DNA of 64,000 nucleotides, taken from the NCBI RefSeq assembly GCF_964355755.1, contig NC_092680.1:12253001-12317000 (forward strand), read 5' to 3'. The position numbers and the translations under genes were made by a program. Source of the stretch: Antedon mediterranea (Eukaryota; Echinodermata; Crinoidea; Comatulida; Antedonidae). Position 1 is the first letter of the stretch, and the number at the start of each line of letters is the position of its first letter. The notes beneath the pieces are model-generated. The model saw only the letters and a list, made by a program, of their open reading frames with translations. It was not told the DNA's origin and ran no database searches. Below, in pieces: positions 60,395 through 64,000 of this stretch.

Positions 60395-60540
60395 AATATA
60401 CGGTTTTATGTTCATTTAACCGTCATTCGCATCTAATCTTTGGAAAAAGCGCGAACGAATTTGATTGGCTGCTGCAGCTGATCAACGTTATATTTCATGT
60501 GACGTCGTCAACGTCCAATGCAATTACAATACTGTACTTT
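60395..60540 (-). promoter_or_regulatory. possible promoter of gene 2
   Basis: Upstream of the first exon of gene 2 the DNA is less AT-rich. On the minus strand it holds a CCAAT box (inverse of GATTGGCTG at about 60459) and a CRE-like TGACGTCG around 60500; a further CCAAT lies on the other strand at 60517. No clear TATA box. Position and motifs fit; no expression evidence. Confidence 0.3.
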
Positions 60541-60614
60541 ATTCATTTTAAAACAAACCGAAATTGTCCACTTTTCCATTACTGAATGTATCCAAACATG
60601 GATGTATTTATACA

Positions 60615-60735
60615 AATTGTTTTTCTGGCTGTTTTACTTTATCGTTTTGATTTAGCTTTTCGCTTTTTTTTGTATCTCTATTGAGATCCAGCCACTGATA
60701 CCCACATCATTGTCGTTGTTTCATTAATTTTCCTT
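60615..60735 (+). mobile_element. Penelope-like element tail, copy 1
   Basis: ATCGTTTTGATTTAGCTTTT, then TTTGTATCTCTATTGAGATC and CCACTGATACCCACA match in inverse orientation the DNA at 62570-62695. In the second copy the same sequence follows directly after a hammerhead-like motif, which is the reason for the Penelope call. Confidence 0.5.
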
Positions 60736-62335
60736 TGGATTGATATAAATTAAAACATAAATTAAATAAGTTGTATATGTTTTCTCCTTATTGTGAATAA
60801 CGTTTGAATGTATTTTTTCTTGTTATTTGTAAGAGGCTATAGGCCTATAACTTGATTCGGCTGTTGAGAAAAAAAAACATATAATAATAATACATGAAAT
60901 GTAAAATAAAACATGATATGATTTAACTGTTGACGGTAAAAAACATGTTAGGGCCTATAGGCTATATAAACATAGTGTAAAATACGATATAATTTACAGA
61001 CACATAGGCTAACCATAGCAGCAGTTTTTTGTTTGTTTTTATCAAACACAGTGAAATACAAAACAATTGGCACAATGACACGAACAATAGAAGCCTCAAC
61101 AAGCCTGGCACACCCAACCCAACATATTGACTAACACCCCTATAAATAATAATGGAATAGTCCTATATTCAAATACATGCCGAAAACTCGGGTTGATCCC
61201 TGATTTAACCTAAAGCCATAGAAATGTAAACTAAAATATGCGTAGTGCATGAATATAGAGTAACAGTAACATTTCTAGTTTTTAATCTTTCTCAGTTTAC
61301 TTTTAATAATGCTTTGTTTTTTTACGTTTTGTTTTATATTTGAAGATATCAAATTTGTCAGTGGTTTGTCATGACAAATTATACTTTTTAAATATTTTTT
61401 TTAATGGTTTTTATGTATATATTTTTTTAAATATAATTATGTTTATTTACTCTTGTTGCACATCTCCCTCATTGAGACTGTGCCTCTGATAAAGAGATAC
61501 AAAAAAATTCATAACATAATTAACTGTACGCCACATTAAATCTTAAAAAAAAAGTTTATATAAACTTTAGATTCTATCATCAAAACACTTCCCCTATTAT
61601 GATCAAATCATCTTTCATGTAAACTTGGCCTATTTTTCAGAAATGAATATCCTTATAGTAATACGATGAGTGGTAAGTTCAGAGCTTGGGATTTTTTTAG
61701 GAAACAATGAGTTTGAAAGAATCCCAATTTGATTGGTCAAAATTATCGCTACTTATACGTCCGCTATAGATGGCGCTTTTTTTCATACAGATAACTACAT
61801 AAACAGAACACAATTGTTAAAGAATAATTAATAATATTAAAGAACCAATTCTTTTAATTATTCCTTGTATAAAAATTGTCCCCATGTATGGCAAGATATT
61901 CCTAATTTTATCGTATATCATCTTTAATTGTCTGTACACACGAACCATGTTATCTGTATATTTAAATGATTGTTCACACAATTTATTATATCTTATGTAG
62001 GCCTATTTTTATTGTTTTACTAAGTTTTATGATTGAAATGCAGTATAGATAACCAATTCGATAGTGCTTAGCACTCAAGAAAGGAAATTCCCACGTTGCT
62101 TTGTTGCGTTGTTTGACTGCATGAAAATTTAATAAAATAATTCTGTTCGATCCTTTTCCTTCATCTATAGGCCTATGGCTTGTGTTTTTGTAATTTCTGT
62201 GTGCATGCTATACATGTTGGCTTCGTCTATGAATTTGTTACCGATTGGCTATTTCCTTTGATTGTTAATGCGTTGGTGGTTGGTTACAATCAGGCCTGCA
62301 TATTATTTTTCAAAATTATAACATTTTAAATTTTG
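60736..62335. other. AT-rich intergenic DNA
   Basis: No gene recognised. Scattered TAGGCCTA-type motifs (60840, 60953, 61998, 62168). A hairpin CTCTGATAAAGAG followed by ATACAAAAAAA at 61482-61507 faintly resembles the tails at 60660 and 62625. Confidence 0.4.
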
Positions 62336-62520
62336 TTGTAAATTGATGCTTTCAATAATGATTGTAGATCATTTTCACTATTTCCAATGAGAATTATATC
62401 GTCGGCCAAGAATGAGTCTTTTTATCAATAAAAAATATTAATCTCTTTCTCTTTGAAATCTTTTGTAAGTTCATTTATATATAATATTAACAGAATTAGA
62501 GAGAGAGAGAGACAGCCTTT
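62336..62520 (-). pseudogene. LINE reverse transcriptase remnant
   Basis: The minus strand reads, in broken frames, LYINELTKDFKEKEIN and then FLADDIILIGNSENDLQ (about 62420-62370). This is the ADD catalytic motif of reverse transcriptase with the usual following S..DLQ stretch of L1/RTE/I-type LINEs. Two stops lie between the pieces. Confidence 0.65.
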
Positions 62521-62569
62521 GTGGGTTGAAAAAAATGGATAATTTTCAATATAAATCCAAATTACTGAA

Positions 62570-62695
62570 AAAAAGACAATGCTGTGGGTATCAGTGTGGC
62601 TGTGGGTATCAGCGGCTTGATCTTAATAAAGATACAAAATAATATAAACAAAAAGCTAAATCTAAACGATACAATTTAAACAACTAGACAAAATT
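62570..62695 (-). mobile_element. Penelope-like element tail, copy 2
   Basis: Inverse copy of 60615-60735, with CTGATACCCACA present twice. On the minus strand it begins where the hammerhead-like motif ends. Confidence 0.5.
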
Positions 62696-62737
62696 AGCAG
62701 AGCTTTCGGGCAAAACTAGCCCTTCATCAGTGTGTAG
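62681..62737 (-). ncRNA. hammerhead-ribozyme-like motif
   Basis: The minus strand reads CTGATGA, then AGGGCTAGTTTTGCCC (stem II GGGC/GCCC), then GAAA and AGC TCT GCT, which can form a small stem III. The bases before CTGATGA (CTACACA) can pair with TGTCTAG after the core (six of seven) as stem I. CTGATGA...GAAA with such a stem II is the ribozyme core known from Penelope-like elements. An unpaired A before stem II and the ambiguous stem I/III arrangement make activity doubtful. Confidence 0.45.
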
Positions 62738-62749
62738 AAATCAAGCGCT

Positions 62750-63635
62750 GCCTGAGTGGACTGGAATAAAAGAAATAAAACAAAAGAGGCATAATGCTGG
62801 TGAAAAGAGTGAGATTAGAAAACAATAAAGATAGCTTGGTATATATAAACAATTTAGAAATTGAATTAAAAATCAACTCAAATGGTGGTTAATATTGAAA
62901 CATTAAATTTAGGTAGTCGATGGAATAATTTTACCGATCTGGGAATATGTTCCTAATGTTAAGTCAAAATATTTCGTGGTTTTAAGTAGTAATTCCAAGT
63001 GGTTTTCATGGTCTGCCCTGTCGTGAAAGAACGTCTCAATTGACACATTTTAAAAAAGCTTTTTGGGCAATTTAGGGAATGATACACCTTGTGGTGCATT
63101 CGGATTTTCAATTACTTGCAATTATTGTTCATTCCGGATGATAACAAAAACACGTTTGGTTGATTATCTGAAAATTATGCAGTATGCAGTTGAGAGGTTA
63201 TTTCATGACGGGGCAGAAATGTAGGCTAATAATAATTTGTTTTGCACAATGCATGGTTAATATTAAACATCTTTTTTATGCGATTCTTCCTTATTACTTT
63301 CATTTAAACGAAACACAATTAAGTCACCTATGTGCGCTCACTTTGCTTTTTCACTTTGCAATGTTATCGATAACTTTAAACGAAGGGAGCCAACCGAAGC
63401 GCACCCGTATCATTTGGACGCAATCATAATGGGTTTTTGGACCGATGTCTTATTAACGTTCCCTTTTGTAATGAAAATTATGTATAAAGGGTTTTTTTTC
63501 GGACCGACATAAAAGTAATTCGAGATTCATGACATTTTTCGTTCTTTAATTTTTAAATGCCAAGGAGAACTAAAATTAGCAAAAGTATAGTCACGCGAGG
63601 GTTTATGAGTGCTATAGGATGCAAGTACAGCACGT
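62750..63635. other. intergenic DNA, no firm feature
   Basis: No recognised coding motif. The overlapping open stretches at 63184-63512 have no family resemblance. Confidence 0.4.
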
Positions 63636-63644
63636 TAGTAAATC

Positions 63645-63985
63645 AGGAAAGGTATGGATGATTTGTATAATGATATTGTTTGTGCTCTATCTAGTGCCTC
63701 CAAAATGTGTTTTAAAAATAAGAAAATAAAAAATGGGACCCACATTCCAGGGTGGAATGAAAATGTCGCAGAATGCCATAATGTGGCTAGAGAATCATTC
63801 CTTCTATGGGTTAATAATGGAAAGCCTAAATCTGGTTCATTATTTGAGGCGATGCGTTTTAAATGACAAGATCTCAATTTAAAATGAGTTTACGCTAGTG
63901 TAAATCAGAAGAAGAACAGCATAGGGCTGATTCTATGGTTAAGTCTTTATTAAACAAGGCCAACAGCCATTAAGTCGCGTGCTAC
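63645..63985 (+). pseudogene. LINE fragment (endonuclease-RT linker)
   Basis: MDDLYNDIVCALSSASKMCF, then HIPGWNENVAECHNVARESF and LLWVNNGKPKSGSLFEAM (to ~63863) match the linker between endonuclease and RT of CR1/Rex1-like LINEs (known: PGWN..V...H..AR..FL.W...GKP..G.) . After a frame change it goes on as TRSQFKMSLR and SEEEQHRADSMVKSLLNKA, then breaks up near the window end. Confidence 0.75.
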
Positions 63986-64000
63986 AATGCATAGTGATAC

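Noticed and set aside
61440-61510. Third copy of the Penelope-like tail
   Set aside because: Only the hairpin-plus-ATACAAAA part is similar; the match is too short to call.
63184-63512. Overlapping 81- and 60-codon open frames
   Set aside because: No motif, and the two frames share the same DNA; likely chance.

Overview
Eukaryotic, almost certainly metazoan DNA. It is AT-rich, with split genes whose exons join at GT/AG borders in a consistent frame, AATAAA poly(A) signals, non-LTR and LTR retrotransposon remains, inverted-repeat DNA transposons and very large satellite blocks. The mix of retroelement families and the frequent palindrome AGGCCTA suggest a marine invertebrate, possibly an echinoderm or relative. 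That placement is a guess. No bacterial-type gene, CRISPR array or operon is visible.

Left part (1-17.9 kb, + strand): the 3' part of one multi-exon gene whose 5' end lies before the window. I could build about 12 exons with matching phases, several of them tiny (27-42 nt), ending near 17.6 kb with a poly(A) signal at 17.93 kb. Its introns are filled with repeats. Intron 2 carries a tandem array built from tRNA-Lys-like units (1.3-3.4 kb, with a second patch at 4.7-5.5 kb). Intron 8 carries a ~4.6 kb minisatellite of ~82-bp units, a LINE fragment, a second satellite with a ~260-bp higher-order unit, a terminal-inverted-repeat element packed with retrotransposon pieces, and a pogo/Tigger-like MITE.

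Middle (18-24.4 kb): non-coding DNA, then a 3.15 kb foldback element with ~1.2 kb inverted arms and a 9-bp target duplication (19,607-22,755), then an AT-rich spacer. From 24.4 to 50.65 kb there is one 26 kb satellite of short GATAGATCAGCGAGAGAG-type units, with longer higher-order duplications of 2.5-4.2 kb. It flips strand for its last ~155 bp and abuts the 3' microsatellite tail of a 5'-truncated LINE (50.65-51.93 kb, - strand).

Right part (52.4-60.4 kb, - strand): after a 56-bp tandem repeat comes a multi-exon gene for a transposase-like protein, probably of the DUF7869 kind. It has a cysteine knuckle, an acidic core with motifs DGMDQ, LDNSGKDN and GHTHEDIDQ, and a C-terminal Tudor/SH3-like segment. 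Its acidic N-terminal exon is present in three tandem copies, and one exon carries a frameshift. Beyond it (60.4-64 kb) lie a possible promoter, two opposed copies of a Penelope-like tail (one with a hammerhead-ribozyme-like motif) and two LINE fragments. The two host-like genes point in opposite directions, and nothing suggests they work together.
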